Shown piece after piece: positions 22,342 through 33,235 of a stretch of 64,000 nt of DNA. The DNA comes from Diphasiastrum complanatum. Its lineage: Eukaryota > Streptophyta > Lycopodiopsida > Lycopodiales > Lycopodiaceae. The stretch lies in assembly GCA_029204225.1 (NCBI GenBank), contig CM055100.1, positions 20,905,589-20,969,588 of the forward strand. Reading direction: 5' to 3'. Made by a program: the position numbers and the translations under genes. Position 1 is the first letter of the stretch, and each line of letters begins with the position of its first letter. Under the pieces are notes generated by a model. That model ran no database searches. It was given only the letters and a program-made list of their open reading frames with translations, and was not told where the DNA came from.

Positions 22342-22442
22342 TCTGGTTTTATCATAATCTGACGTAGCCAAGAATCTATCAAATCCTGGAGGCCAAGCGT
22401 TCAGACAAACAACCTTCAACGAGGGAATAGACTTCAGAAGCA

Positions 22443-25400
22443 ATGGCTTCAATTAGAAGCATGCAGAGCAAGATCTGCACAATTCTTGATTCTTCAAGGT
22501 CTAACTTTCTAGCCTGGAAAATTAAGACATCACTCATACTCAAGGGCAAAGGATTATTCCCTTGGGTGGATGACAAAGAGGAGATGCCTACAACATCAGG
22601 CAAGGAGCTACGTGAATGGAGGGAGAAAAATGACAAGGCAGTAGCCTTGCTATCATCTTCCATCGAAGATAGTCTCACACTTGACCAGCTGCACTTTCCA
22701 AAGCTAAGGAGATGTGGGATGCATTGCTCACTAGATTTCAGATAAAATCAAGAAGTCAAATCATGATGCTAGAAGATCAACTGACGAATCTACAATGGGA
22801 TGAAAAGGACCTCACTTCCTTCGTAAGAAAGATGAAGGATCTGTTTCTATCACTACATAAATTTGGAGCAGAGAATGTTGTGTCAGCTAAGAAGCAGCTC
22901 ACCTATCTATTGAGAGCCTTACCCAGATCATTCCAGACAACGAGAACCCTGCTCGAGAAAGATCCTACCATGGACCTCGAAAAGGCAATTGTTGAGATTT
23001 GAGAGAAAGTCGAGGCCAGAGAACATCTTGATCACAAGGGTGGTTTTGATCAGGCCCTCTACGGCAATAAAAAAAATCCAAAAAAAAAATTAAGCCTAAG
23101 AGGGAGTCGAATCAGAGGCAGGATCGTGATCAGCAAGCAGAGGGGACCAGCAAAGGCAACTGGAAGAGCAAAGGGAGTCCAAACAACAAGGTGCAGATAA
23201 GAAGACTTGTGTGAGATGTAGAAGAGACGGGCATATGGTTGATACATGCTGGCTCAATCCCAAGATTGAGTGTATTCATTGTCACAAAAAGGGTCACGCA
23301 GTCATGGATTGCTGCCAAAACCCGAGAAACAAAGAAACACAAAACAGACAGGAGAACAACAGTAGTTCATCCTATGTCGAGGACATGTGTGCAGCATCAA
23401 CATCTGACACACATGAGGTGATCCTAGATTCAAGAGCCACCTCAAACTTCGTGACATCTAGACGAATAATGTCTGATTTCAGAAGTGCAGATCCTTCAAG
23501 ATTCATAGTTCTTGGAGATGGATCTAGACATCAAGTGAACGATATTGGTTCACTATGGCTCAACACCAACGACAAAGATAGACGGCTTGAAGACGTTCTG
23601 TTCGTGCCTACTCTGCAACAAGACTTGCTTTCTGTAGCAAGAATAGCAGATGCAGGGATGCGTGTAACTTTTTTTGACAAAGCACACAATGTGATTGATG
23701 CCAGTACGAGTACATTGATCGCTCAAGACAGAAGGAAAAGAAACCTATATCATCTGAAGGTATGCCTACCTATAGATCAGGTGCATCAGACTCATGATGA
23801 CTAGCCAGACACTCTGTGGCACAAGAGACTTTGTCACATGAACTAGATGGCACTTTACCAAGCAAGCCATCATGGAGTGATAACAGGGGTCACCATTTCG
23901 AATGCAACCAGTTCGACCACCTGTGATGCATGTTTGAAGGGCAAGATGTCACGCACTCCATTCATCAAAGACTCCTACAAAACTACTAATATTCTGGAGT
24001 TAGTGCATTCTGACATCTGTGGACCTTTCAATGTGATCTCAGTAGGTCCAAAGTATTATATAACCTTCATTGATGACTATAGTAAATTTGCCAGAGTGTA
24101 TTTTATTCAGAATAAATCTGAAGCACTTGATAAATTTACAGAATATGTGAATTGGGCTGAGGGATGTACAAGCAACAAAGTGAAACAGATCAGAACAGAT
24201 TGAGGTGGCGAATACATCTCGAATTGCCTCACTAACTTCTACAATGATCATGGCATCTTCATAGAAGGACTGCACCCCACATCGCAGCACAATAGTGTCG
24301 CAGAAAGAAAGAACAGGACCCTGATTGAAGCAGCCAGATGCATGATGGCCTACTCGAAGGATCCAAGGGTACTGTGGACTAAAGCAGTTGCTACAATCGC
24401 ATACATCCAGAATAGGACAAGTAAGTCTAGTGTCCCTCACACGACACCACACGAGCTATGGTGGGGTAGAAAACCCAACCTGTCTCACGTCAGAATCTTT
24501 GGCTATGCAGCTTATGCACATATTCCTGATAAGCTTCGAAAGAAACTTGATGAGAAAGCCGAACAGAGATTTCTGGTAGGCTATGACAATAACTCATCAT
24601 ACTACAGAGTCTACATGCCAAACACGAACACTGTGAAAACAGTGAGAGATGTCAAATTTGATGAGAGCAGGACAATGGCCAATGACGATCCTGTCAGCTA
24701 CAAAGTTTTGGAGAGACAGTACTATGACCTACCGCAAGTGATAGAGGGAGCAGAGGACAAACACAAAAACAAAGATTTTCGAGTCATCTCCCATTCGAAC
24801 GACAAATCTGAAGAAGAAAGATTCGAGAGGCAGCCTGCAGATACAGTTCCTGTAAACCAAGATGGTTCCGGACCGAGCAGAGCAGACAAAGGCAAAGGCA
24901 TTGCTGTCCCAGGAGGATCTCCTAGAAGGTCGACAAGACCAGGAAGAGCGCAGCAAGATACATGCCAAACAACTCTGCTTCTAAATCAGAAGAGTTTTGC
25001 AGATTTAGTGGCGAACCATAGACTTTCAATAAAGCAATTGAATGTCCAAAAAAGGACAGATGGATCCAGGCCATGAACAAAGAGATAGAGTCCATGAGGA
25101 AAAACCAGGTATGGACATTGCAACCATTACCACATAAGCGCAAGACTGTCAAATGCAAATCGGTTTTCAAGCTCAAATACGGACCAAATGGAAATGTGAC
25201 AAAATACAAAGCAAGACTAGTAGCAAAGGGATTTTCTCAGAGATATGGTATTGACTACTCTGAAACCTTCTGTCCTATCATCAAACATTTGTCCCTACAT
25301 CTGTTATTTGCATATGCAGTAGCTTATGACCTTAGGATCCACATTGTGGACGAGAAGACAGCCTTCTTGCATGGCGAGCTGGACGAAGAGGTCTAGACGG

Positions 25401-26695
25401 ATCAACCCCCAGGATATGTCTCGAATTCACTTCTTGACTATGCATGCAGAATGCATAGAAGCATCTACGGTCTGAAACAGTCAGCCCGACAATGGTACAA
25501 GAAGAAAGATCAAGCCCTGAAATCGTTAGGATTCAAGCCTCTGCTGGTTGAATCCAATGTATATGTCAAAGTTACAGATGGACAGATCATCATTGTGGTT
25601 GTGTATGAGGACGATACTTTGATACTTTGCAAGAGTGAGCAGCTAATTGCTGAAGTAAAGACAAACATCTCGAAATATTTTGAGATCGTGGATCTGGGAG
25701 AAGCCAGGTGTTACCTAGGCTTACAAATTGAAAGGGGCTACGAGGGAGGTGAGTTATACCTTCACCAATCCAGATACACCCAGAAGATCCTAGAGGATTT
25801 TGGGATGTTGAACTGCAAAGGAGCAAATACTCCAATGCTCGCAGGGATGGTGCTGACAAATGATGATTGTCCGAAGACTGAGGAAGAGAGAGAACCGATG
25901 CAGTTCACACCTTACAAGAAGCTGATAGGATCACTAATGTACCTTGCAGACAACACACGTCCTGATATTGATTATGCAGTATTTAGGATGAGCCAATTTT
26001 GCACAAATCCGGGCTCAACACATTGAAAGATTGCAAAACGCATTTTGCAATATCTTCAATTAATGAGGGATTACGGGTTGTGCTATTGTCGCGATGCAGG
26101 TCTCAGGATGCTTTCCTACAGCGATGCTAGCTAGGCATCTCTCAAGGATGATTGTAAAAGTGTCTCAGGAGGATGCAGCATCGCATCAGGAGCAGCAATT
26201 CTCTGGGTCAGCAAGAAGCAGACCATTGTGGCCTAGTCATCCTGCGAAGCAGAGTACGTTGCAGCAGCAAAGATGGCCAACGAGATAATCTGGCTAAGGT
26301 ACTTCCTGGATGAATTGGGCGAAACAAGGAACAAGCCTCTGGTCTTGCAGATGGATAACACCTCTACAATACATCTAACGAAAGATCTTGTGTTCCATTC
26401 GAGAATGAAGCATATTGCGATCAAGTATCACTTGATCAGGGATCTAATTGAAAAGAGGATGCTACAGACCACATTCATCAGAACAAAAGACATGGTTGCT
26501 GACATCTTCACCAAAGCCCTGGACAAAGGACTCTTTGATAGACAGAGGAGCAATCTCGGGATCGTAAAGCTATCATGCTTTGAGAGGGAGCTGAAGAAAC
26601 AAAATGTTTCTAATTACAAAGCTTTGCTAGCTTTCAGCCCTCTGCCTGACAAAGATGTTTCGCGAACACGAAAGTCAAGAAGACACAAAACATGA
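22443..26695 (+). pseudogene. Copia C: full-length but inactivated gag-pol
   Basis: All domains are present in order. Gag (22443-23000) is frameshifted at about 22700. Two zinc knuckles follow (CVRCRRDGHMVDTC and CIHCHKKGHAVMDC, 23210-23315). The protease has LDSRATSNF, with the catalytic DSG changed to DSR. Next are the pre-integrase motif (LWHKRLCHMN, CDACLKGK) and the integrase D-D-E (HSDICGPF, RTD, NSVAERKNRT). RT runs from about 25030 to 25700, with IYGLKQSARQWY and a mutated palm YEDD. RNase H includes SSCEAEYVAAAKMANEIIWL and ends VADIFTKALDKGLF. In-frame stops lie at 24201, 25396, 26024, 26132 and 26234, several at normal Trp or Gln codons. It cannot move by itself. Confidence 0.93.
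26581..26591 (+). other. Polypurine tract of Copia C
   Basis: TGAGAGGGAGC immediately before TGAAGAAAC. Copia G has the same arrangement (TTTGAGATGGAGC then TGTAGAAC), which supports placing the LTR start here. The reading frame continues about 100 bp into the LTR. Confidence 0.7.
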
Positions 26696-27567
26696 AAGTT
26701 TCACAAACACCTGATGGAAAGACATGAACACAAAAGATTCGCGAACAATATCTTTTGCGGTCCAACACGATAAAGTCAGATGACGGAAACCAAACCAACG
26801 ACGTGACATGAAAAACGTCGCGAAACCTTTTCTACCCTCACGCTCCAAAGAGTACCAGCAAAGATCATGCAAGTACCCAGGAGTATAGTTATCTGACCTG
26901 ATGGCATGACATCAGCAGATACACTCTAGGTCGTGGCTAATCTGCCACTCTTGTAATTTTCTGATGAGTTGTAGATGATCTTAAAGTTACATAGAGCAAC
27001 TATGTACTTACTGAAAGATACCTGACATATAGATGAATACAGATATGCACATGAAGTAGTTTGATGCTAGTAAGCAATCAAGATGAAATACAGACAAGAA
27101 GTTCGTGCGAGACCAGTTCTGTGATCAGGATCCACAGTGATCCACAAGTCTGCTAGTAAGCGAGACATCCATTTGTTAGAGAACTGTATTTCTCTCACAC
27201 CAACGCACTGCGTGGATTTGCATGCAGTGCTCTAAGAATCAGAGAAAATCAATAGATGACCTTGTAGCCATTGTGCACATGTCAATTTATGATGTACGAT
27301 CTTGAATGAAAATGTGTTTGCTGTTATTCATGTCTCTGATTCTCCCATTCTTTTTCAATTTTGCACATTGGTTGAGATTTGTTGAATGTTGCATTAATTT
27401 ATAAATGTATATCAGCAGTGACTGACTACATTTTGAATGACTATAGGAGGGATTTCACTGGCAGTGTCCAGCGATCGCATCTGAAGTCCATCCGAATCGC
27501 ATTGAGTCGTGGTTCTTTCCCGTTGGCGACAGTTTCGCACAGCAAAAGCTTGGACCACTTCTCATCT
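26592..27567 (+). mobile_element. Copia C 3' LTR
   Basis: About 976 bp, starting TGAAGAAAC after the PPT and ending CTTCTCATCT (5' LTR: CTCATCA). It has TTCGCGAA palindromes at 26659-26666 and 26738-26745. It joins the 3' LTR remnant of Copia B directly. Confidence 0.85.
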
Positions 27568-27692
27568 CCTAGTTTTTACTCTCTATCTATCAGGGTTACA
27601 TTCAATTAGTGAATAGTGATGGTGTGTCCTTCTTCTTCCTTGTGGTGATTGCTTATGGTGATTGATTGATAGTGCTTACCTGATTATTGACA
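27568..27692 (+). mobile_element. 3' LTR remnant of Copia B
   Basis: Matches the last part of the 5' LTR (about 18033-18167) and ends TTATTGACA in both. Its first part is missing at the Copia C junction, so Copia C sits within Copia B and the region between was deleted. Confidence 0.85.
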
Positions 27693-28311
27693 CTACTTAC
27701 ACTTGGCTTGATGGTAGAGGTCTAGTGACATAGCACCTCTTGCTTTCATTTGTCAATTTGGGCCAATCATAATGTGAGGTGAACCAAAATGGTCCAATCA
27801 TTGTAAGAGGTAGCATGTAGGTGGTCCATGTGAGTTTTACCATATCTTGACAATTTGCACACATCCACATGAAATTGCTCAATCATGAGATAAAACAAGT
27901 TAAGTAAACTTGAACCACACTTCCTTTCTGCTCCTTTAAATTTACTTTACTCTTTAATAACCTGCAAAAACAGATCCAAAACATCTTTGCAATTGACTCT
28001 CCTTTGATGCTCTTGACTAGCTCCAAATTGCTAGCTTCCCTTTTAACTTGTTGAAGCCCTTTGAGATCAACCTCTTAATCATCAGCTTGACCATCAAAGT
28101 CATTAAACAAAACTTTTTTTCTAGATCCATTACTTGAATTTCCGGCATGATATCCAATATCTACTTGCATAGCATCATCTACACAAAAAGATTCACCAAA
28201 ACATGTGAGAAAAGCAACATGAGTCACTTCCACTTGCCTACCTTTCTCATCATATGTGAGCCTTGAAGACATTCTTCTTTCCCTTGATGTTCTCCTTGGC
28301 TTTTGACTTGA
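27693..28311 (-). pseudogene. Tail of Copia E with similarity to element N ORF
   Basis: Downstream (minus strand) of the Copia E integrase, a frame at 28075-28272 contains RRMSSRLTYDEKGRQVEVTH and FLTCFGESFCVDD. At DNA and protein level this resembles part of the element N ORF (PRRISRDMVELIWLTFQGKE followed by SLMSFGESICFSETF). No RT or RNase H follows, so Copia E ends here in non-pol sequence. 27693-28000 may be LTR; it shares short words with 36240-36330. Confidence 0.45.
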
Positions 28312-28711
28312 CTAAGGTCCATCATCATCACCATCTAAATTAGGATCCTTTACATCAACATCAAGAATGCTAGATCCATCCACATTACCATCAATAATAC
28401 TTGAAGATACTTTTGGAATGTTCCCCTCATCAAAAATGAGATCTACCTTGTTAGTAGAAGGAATGTAAACCTTGTAGGCCTTACTCACCTCACCATATTC
28501 AACAAATATACCTTTCCTTGAAGATGGATCCTCCTTGGTCCTATCATCAAGAGTTATGTTGACATAGCATGTGCATCCAAAAGTTCTAAGAAAGTTGACA
28601 CTCGGCCTCCTCTTGAATAGTGTCGCAAAAGGTGTCCTTCCATTCAAAATATCACTCGACCACCTATTGCACAAGAAATTAGCACACAACATAGCGTGAT
28701 CCCAAAATGAC
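28312..28711 (-). pseudogene. Copia E: integrase C-terminal segment
   Basis: Reads SFWDHAMLCANFLCNRWSSD, then GRTPFATLFKRRPSV and FLRTFGCTCYVNI, the standard segment after the integrase catalytic Glu. It continues the protein interrupted at 33236 once element N is removed. It ends in acidic DVDVKDPNLDGDDDG. Confidence 0.88.
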
Positions 28712-28716
28712 TTATC

Positions 28717-29565
28717 TGTGAAAGTACAGCAAAAAGGACCAAGAATGGATCCAAATCAGATCCACAAGTGTGATTGGGTGTTAGATTAGATTGATCTACC
28801 AATCTACACAAGATTATATAGCACTAGATCAAATCTACATCAACAAATCTAACAAGAACAATCAAATATGATCAAAACTTGTACTTGCTGGTTTCACACG
28901 TGTGAAGACCTGTCAGATTACGGACTACCAGCAAATAATGAAGTACACTAAGCTTAGAAACCATTAGAAGCATAAAATCACAAGACAAATGGAGAGATTA
29001 CTCAAGAAATGCACCAAAACCAAGATTTAGCTTTCTTGTCAATTATGGCCAAATGAGCCACCATATTTACACAAGAGCTGATGCTTACTCAGCTGATTTT
29101 GCACGTGTGAGAGTGCCTACTCATCAAAGGATCCACCAATAATCATCAATATGGCACATGGACCAAGTTTCCTAACTTATAGCCACCTCCCTTGATTTTA
29201 GGCAATTTTCCTAATTTATAGGGACCTGCACAAATATCTACTACAATTTGGATCTCACCTACTACTGATTTTTTAACACATATGAGCAGTCCTTGGCACG
29301 TGTGAGATCACTCCTATCCATGTGAAATAGCTTTTCCTACCAGTAACATGATGCCAAGTGGCATACAGCTAGAAAACTAGATTTTGGCCATTTTAGCCAC
29401 TAGATCTCAAATGAAATGGTATGTACAACCTATATGACTCATCTAAATGATAAATGTATTCATTTCACACGTGGGAACAGGCTCCACACATGTCTAATGA
29501 TGATATGTACTAGTCGTAATGGTATTTACAAGATTTGATCAAGTTAGCTTTTCCCAATTTTAACT
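28717..29565 (-). mobile_element. Element N 3' LTR
   Basis: 849 bp, nearly identical to the other LTR. The terminal base at the PPT side differs (CT instead of CA on the plus strand). It contains the palindrome TTCACACGTGTGAA (28893-28906) and further CACGTG-type boxes near 29101, 29296 and 29462. Confidence 0.93.
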
Positions 29566-29580
29566 CCTCCTCAAAACTAA
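29566..29580 (-). other. Polypurine tract of element N
   Basis: Minus strand reads TTTTGAGGAGGA just before the 3' LTR, the plus-strand DNA primer site expected at this position. Confidence 0.75.
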
Positions 29581-29699
29581 CTTGATAAAAGCATGATGAT
29601 GTTAAGCTTGACGCCATGGGCTGAATTGGTCTTCAAATATGGATCCTTGCTGGTTCAAAGGTGTGAATATCAGCCAATGAGGTTGATGTCAATCCGAAA

Positions 29700-31463
29700 T
29701 CACCATATCCATGATAGTGCCTCTTTGATGTTGACTTCTTTGATGAACTTGAGAGCTTTGCAATACTTGATTGATTTGTTCCATCCTTGAAACATATGGT
29801 TGATCCAAAAGCTCATCCTCCTTGAAAATAGCCGCAACTCCATGATAAAATAAAGAGTCCTTATTGACTCATAAGGATCACAAAGATCCAACATCATGTT
29901 ACCAAGATCTCGAGAATTAGGCTCATCAACATTGGCAAGACTATGCATGCTATAATAACAGAGAGTTGGCATCATATCTCCACAATTGATTACCATGCTA
30001 ATCTCAGATCTAATGAGGCTAAATACTTCATTATGGAGATAAGTTTCCTTAGAGGATGATTCACTTACTCTCATAAAGAGTTTACAATTTGCCTCAATAC
30101 ATGAAAAAAGACAATTTTTCACACTATGAGTGGACAAATCACTCTTGCTCTTGCAAGACTCAAGAGCATACATTTGAAGAAATAACCATTTGCTTTCTGA
30201 TTGATCTAAAATCAATTTCAAATCATTAAGAACATCAACTATGTTCTCAATAGAGACATCATACTCAACTAGTATGGCTTTACTCCAACTTTGAGATGCA
30301 AAAGTCTCACTAAAGCAAATTGATTCACCAAATGACATAAGAGAAACAAGCATGAGATGTATACTACTTGAAATGTGCTCCTCTTTCCCTTGAAATGTGA
30401 GCCATATGAGCTCAACCATGTCTCTTGATATTCTTCTTGGAATCATAACTTGAGAAGGACTCTCCTCCTCAATCCTTGGCACACTTGAACCTTGTGACTC
30501 CTCAAGATCAACTTCTTGGTGCTCCTCCTTGATGGAAATCCAAGACCTCCATGTCTCAAAATGATCACAACAAACATGATCATATAATGTGCACTTCATA
30601 TGATCATCAACATTACTTATGCTAGAAACATAAGTCCAAAAATCACCACAACTTGGCTTGATTTTTCTAATATTGAAATCAAGAAGTATTTCCATCTCAA
30701 TAAGGCTAACTACTTGCTTATGGATATAAGTGTCCACTTTGGATGCTTCACTTATTCTCATAAGAAGTTTACAACTTGCCTTTAAAATTGAAAATTTACA
30801 ATCTTCAACATTATGAATGAACACATCATTCATGATCTTATTGAAACCAACAAAAAATACATTATGAAGACATTTCCATTTCCTTGACTTCATATTCAAT
30901 GTAAGTTTACAAGGAAAACATGCCTTGCTATTTATTAAGGCATCACACTGTATTGCCTTAATCCACCTTTGAGATACAAAAATCTCTCCAAAGCAAAATA
31001 GTTCTTCATAAGATTTCATGAGAGCATAAATGAAACTATTTTCATTTTGTGATTGCTCCTCCTTAATCTTTCTTGGTTTCTCTTGGATCATAACAATAAA
31101 TTTGAACTTTTCTAAAGTTCTAAGCAAAATGCTTTCCAAGGACATGAAATAAATCCAAGTGACATTTATCTTTGCATCTTGAACCAAACAATGCACTTCC
31201 AAATGAAAAACTTCTAAAGGTTTGAAATGTGTGATGATGGACTTTTGAAGACAAATCTTGTAAGTCCTTGTGAGACTCCAAGACTCATGCATCTTTCCAC
31301 AAAGGAGACACCTTTCCTTGGATTTGTCCTTCTTTCCTTTGCACTTTGAAATTGAAGCTCCATCCTTCACCTCGGCCCCCTTGCTTTGGCCTCCTTGGAT
31401 GGATTGGTCTTCATTTTGTAGCATCTTGAGACAAAATGATCTCTCTTGCCACAAAGGTTGCAT
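29700..31463 (-). CDS. Element N long ORF, unknown protein with tandem duplication
   Basis: A 587-codon open frame in a region otherwise full of relics. Near the N-terminus is a lysine-rich stretch followed by CLLCGKMHESW, a partial zinc knuckle. The remainder has no RT, integrase, protease or other domain that I know. Two imperfect repeats of roughly 150-200 residues are visible. Repeat 1 has CFGEIFVSQRWIKAI ... VEDCKFSILKASCKLLMRIS ... TYIHKQVVSLIEMEI; repeat 2 has CFSETFASQSWSKAI ... VKNCLFSCIEANCKLFMRVS ... TYLHNEVFSLIRSEI. The frame probably belongs to a longer protein starting at 31510 in another frame, joined through a GGGGG run. The length and retained duplication suggest coding constraint; function is unknown. 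Confidence 0.75.
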   Translation of the reverse strand: MQPLWQERSFCLKMLQNEDQSIQGGQSKGAEVKDGASISKCKGKKDKSKERCLLCGKMHESWSLTRTYKICLQKSIITHFKPLEVFHLEVHCLVQDAKINVTWIYFMSLESILLRTLEKFKFIVMIQEKPRKIKEEQSQNENSFIYALMKSYEELFCFGEIFVSQRWIKAIQCDALINSKACFPCKLTLNMKSRKWKCLHNVFFVGFNKIMNDVFIHNVEDCKFSILKASCKLLMRISEASKVDTYIHKQVVSLIEMEILLDFNIRKIKPSCGDFWTYVSSISNVDDHMKCTLYDHVCCDHFETWRSWISIKEEHQEVDLEESQGSSVPRIEEESPSQVMIPRRISRDMVELIWLTFQGKEEHISSSIHLMLVSLMSFGESICFSETFASQSWSKAILVEYDVSIENIVDVLNDLKLILDQSESKWLFLQMYALESCKSKSDLSTHSVKNCLFSCIEANCKLFMRVSESSSKETYLHNEVFSLIRSEISMVINCGDMMPTLCYYSMHSLANVDEPNSRDLGNMMLDLCDPYESIRTLYFIMELRLFSRRMSFWINHMFQGWNKSIKYCKALKFIKEVNIKEALSWIW

Positions 31464-31510
31464 TTAGGATCCTTACTTGCCTCCAATAGGTTCCCACCTA
31501 TTGATGCCAT
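31370..31510 (-). CDS. Element N gag-like start with zinc knuckle
   Basis: ATG at 31510 opens MASIGGNLLEASKDP followed by CNLCGKRDHFVSRC, a canonical C-x2-C-x4-H-x4-C nucleic-acid-binding knuckle of retrotransposon Gag. This frame stops about 47 codons in, while the long ORF continues in another frame from a GGGGG run near 31377-31381. Either a one-base change split one gene, or ribosomes shift frame there. The leader from the PBS (32368) to this ATG is about 850 bp with no other coding signal. Confidence 0.7.
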
Positions 31511-32367
31511 GATGAGGAAGTAAAACCTAGTGATATGACTTAAGAAGACAATTTTTCTACCAAAGTCAAGAATTGAGTTACTAGTTCTTGCCCTCTACAA
31601 AGGAAGGATCTCTTGAAAATTTTGGATCAACCACAACATATATGCCTCACTCACCTTTATGACTTTAATTCAAGCCAAAAAACATACTCACACACTTGAG
31701 TAGGGGTGAACAATGTGACTTGGATCTCAAATTTTTCTCCTAGTACTTGCCAACAATTCTTATCAGCTTGTATAGGTAGATTTTGCCTTTATGAGTGTTT
31801 GTGCTTTAGAAATTCACTAAGATTTCACTTGGAGGACTGATCCAAGAGTGTCTTATAGCATTTAGATGCTTCTAGACTCGGCCCTTTCACTCTTGAACAA
31901 ATCTAGAATGAAGGTATAATGGATTTCAATCACTCCCTTTGCAAATCACTCCTTAATCTTTGGTTTATAGCACTCTTTCTCTCTCAACTTCAATGTACAC
32001 TCAAAAAATCAGAGAATAAACTTAAATGTACTGTAAACAAGCTTTAATCCATCTATATGATTTATCTAAACCAAGAACAAATCAATGGAATAGAAACAAT
32101 GCAAGTGAAAGCTTGAAAAATGCACTAAATTGACTCAAAATTGGGTGTATGAAGCTCAAAATGCACCAAACTGAATTTTATTGTCAAAAACAGGTCCTGT
32201 ACGGCCCCACACATGTGTAAAGTACAACTGCAGCCCACAGCAAGATTTGGTACAAATATGATGGTTCTAGCTATCCATTCAACTTCACTACCTCAATATT
32301 AGCTTGTTTCCAAAAACCTGCCAATTTGGGTATAGTTTAGATCAATGTCTTAAATGCACTTGTACTT

Positions 32368-32380
32368 GGCTCTGATACCA
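32368..32380 (-). other. Primer-binding site of element N
   Basis: GGCTCTGATACCA on the plus strand, i.e. TGGTATCAGAGCC on the minus strand, directly next to the 5' LTR. Fixes element orientation. Confidence 0.93.
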
Positions 32381-33230
32381 TGTCAAAGTACAGCAAAAAG
32401 GACCAAGAATGGATCCAAATCAGATCCACAAGTGTGATTGGGTGTTAGATTGGATTGATCTACCAATCTACACAAGATTATATAGCACTAGATCAAATCT
32501 ACATCAACAAATCTAACAAGAACAATCAAATATGATCAAAACTTGTACTTGATAGTTTCACACGTGTGAAGAACTATCAGAGTACGGACTACCAGCAAAT
32601 AATGAAGTACACTAAGCTTAGAAACCATTAGAAGCATAAAATCACAAGACAAATGGAGAGATTACTCAAGAAATGCACCAAAACCAAGATTTAGCTTTCT
32701 TGTCAATTATGGCCAAATGAGCCACCATATATACACAAGAGCTGATGCTTACTCAGCTGATTTTGCATGTGTGAGAGTGCCTACTCATCAAAGGATCCAC
32801 CAATAATCATCAATATGGCACATGGACCAAGTTTCCTAACTTATAGCCACCTCCCTTGATTTTAGGCAATTTTCCTAATTTATAGGGACTTGCACAAATA
32901 TCTACTACAAGTTTGATCTCACCTCCTACTGATGTTTTAACACATATGATCAGTCCTTGGCACGTGTGAGATCACTCCTATCCATGTGAAATAGCTTTTC
33001 CTACCAATAACATGATGCCAAGTGGCATACAGCTAGAAAACTAGATTTTGGCCATTTTAGCCACTAGATCTCAAATAAAATGGTATGTACAACCTATATG
33101 ACTCATCTAAATGATAAATGTATTTATTTCACACATGGGAACAGGCTCCACACATGTCTAATGATGATATGTACTAGTCGTAATGGTATTTACAAAATTT
33201 TGATCAAGTTAGCTTTTGCCAATTTTAACA
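32381..33230 (-). mobile_element. Element N 5' LTR
   Basis: 850 bp. Minus strand begins TGTTAAAATTGG and ends TACTTTGACA. The palindrome TTCACACGTGTGAA is at 32557-32570. Confidence 0.93.
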
Positions 33231-33235
33231 TTATC

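Larger units (their letters stand above)
28717..33230 (-). mobile_element. Element N: complete non-autonomous LTR retrotransposon
   Basis: Two LTRs of about 850 bp (28717-29565 and 32381-33230) are about 97% alike by eye and flanked by the 5-bp duplication TTATC (28712-28716, 33231-33235). Orientation is minus: the PBS complement GGCTCTGATACCA abuts the right LTR, and a purine tract abuts the left LTR. The 2.8-kb interior has zinc knuckles and one long unknown ORF but no protease, integrase, RT or RNase H. It must be mobilised by enzymes of another element, and that its insertion is recent compared with its Copia E host is inferred from the similar LTRs. Confidence 0.93.

Noticed and set aside
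28893-33000. CRISPR-like or bacterial regulatory repeat reading of the CACACGTGTG motifs
   Set aside because: Irregular spacing, located in LTRs, and the window is eukaryotic.
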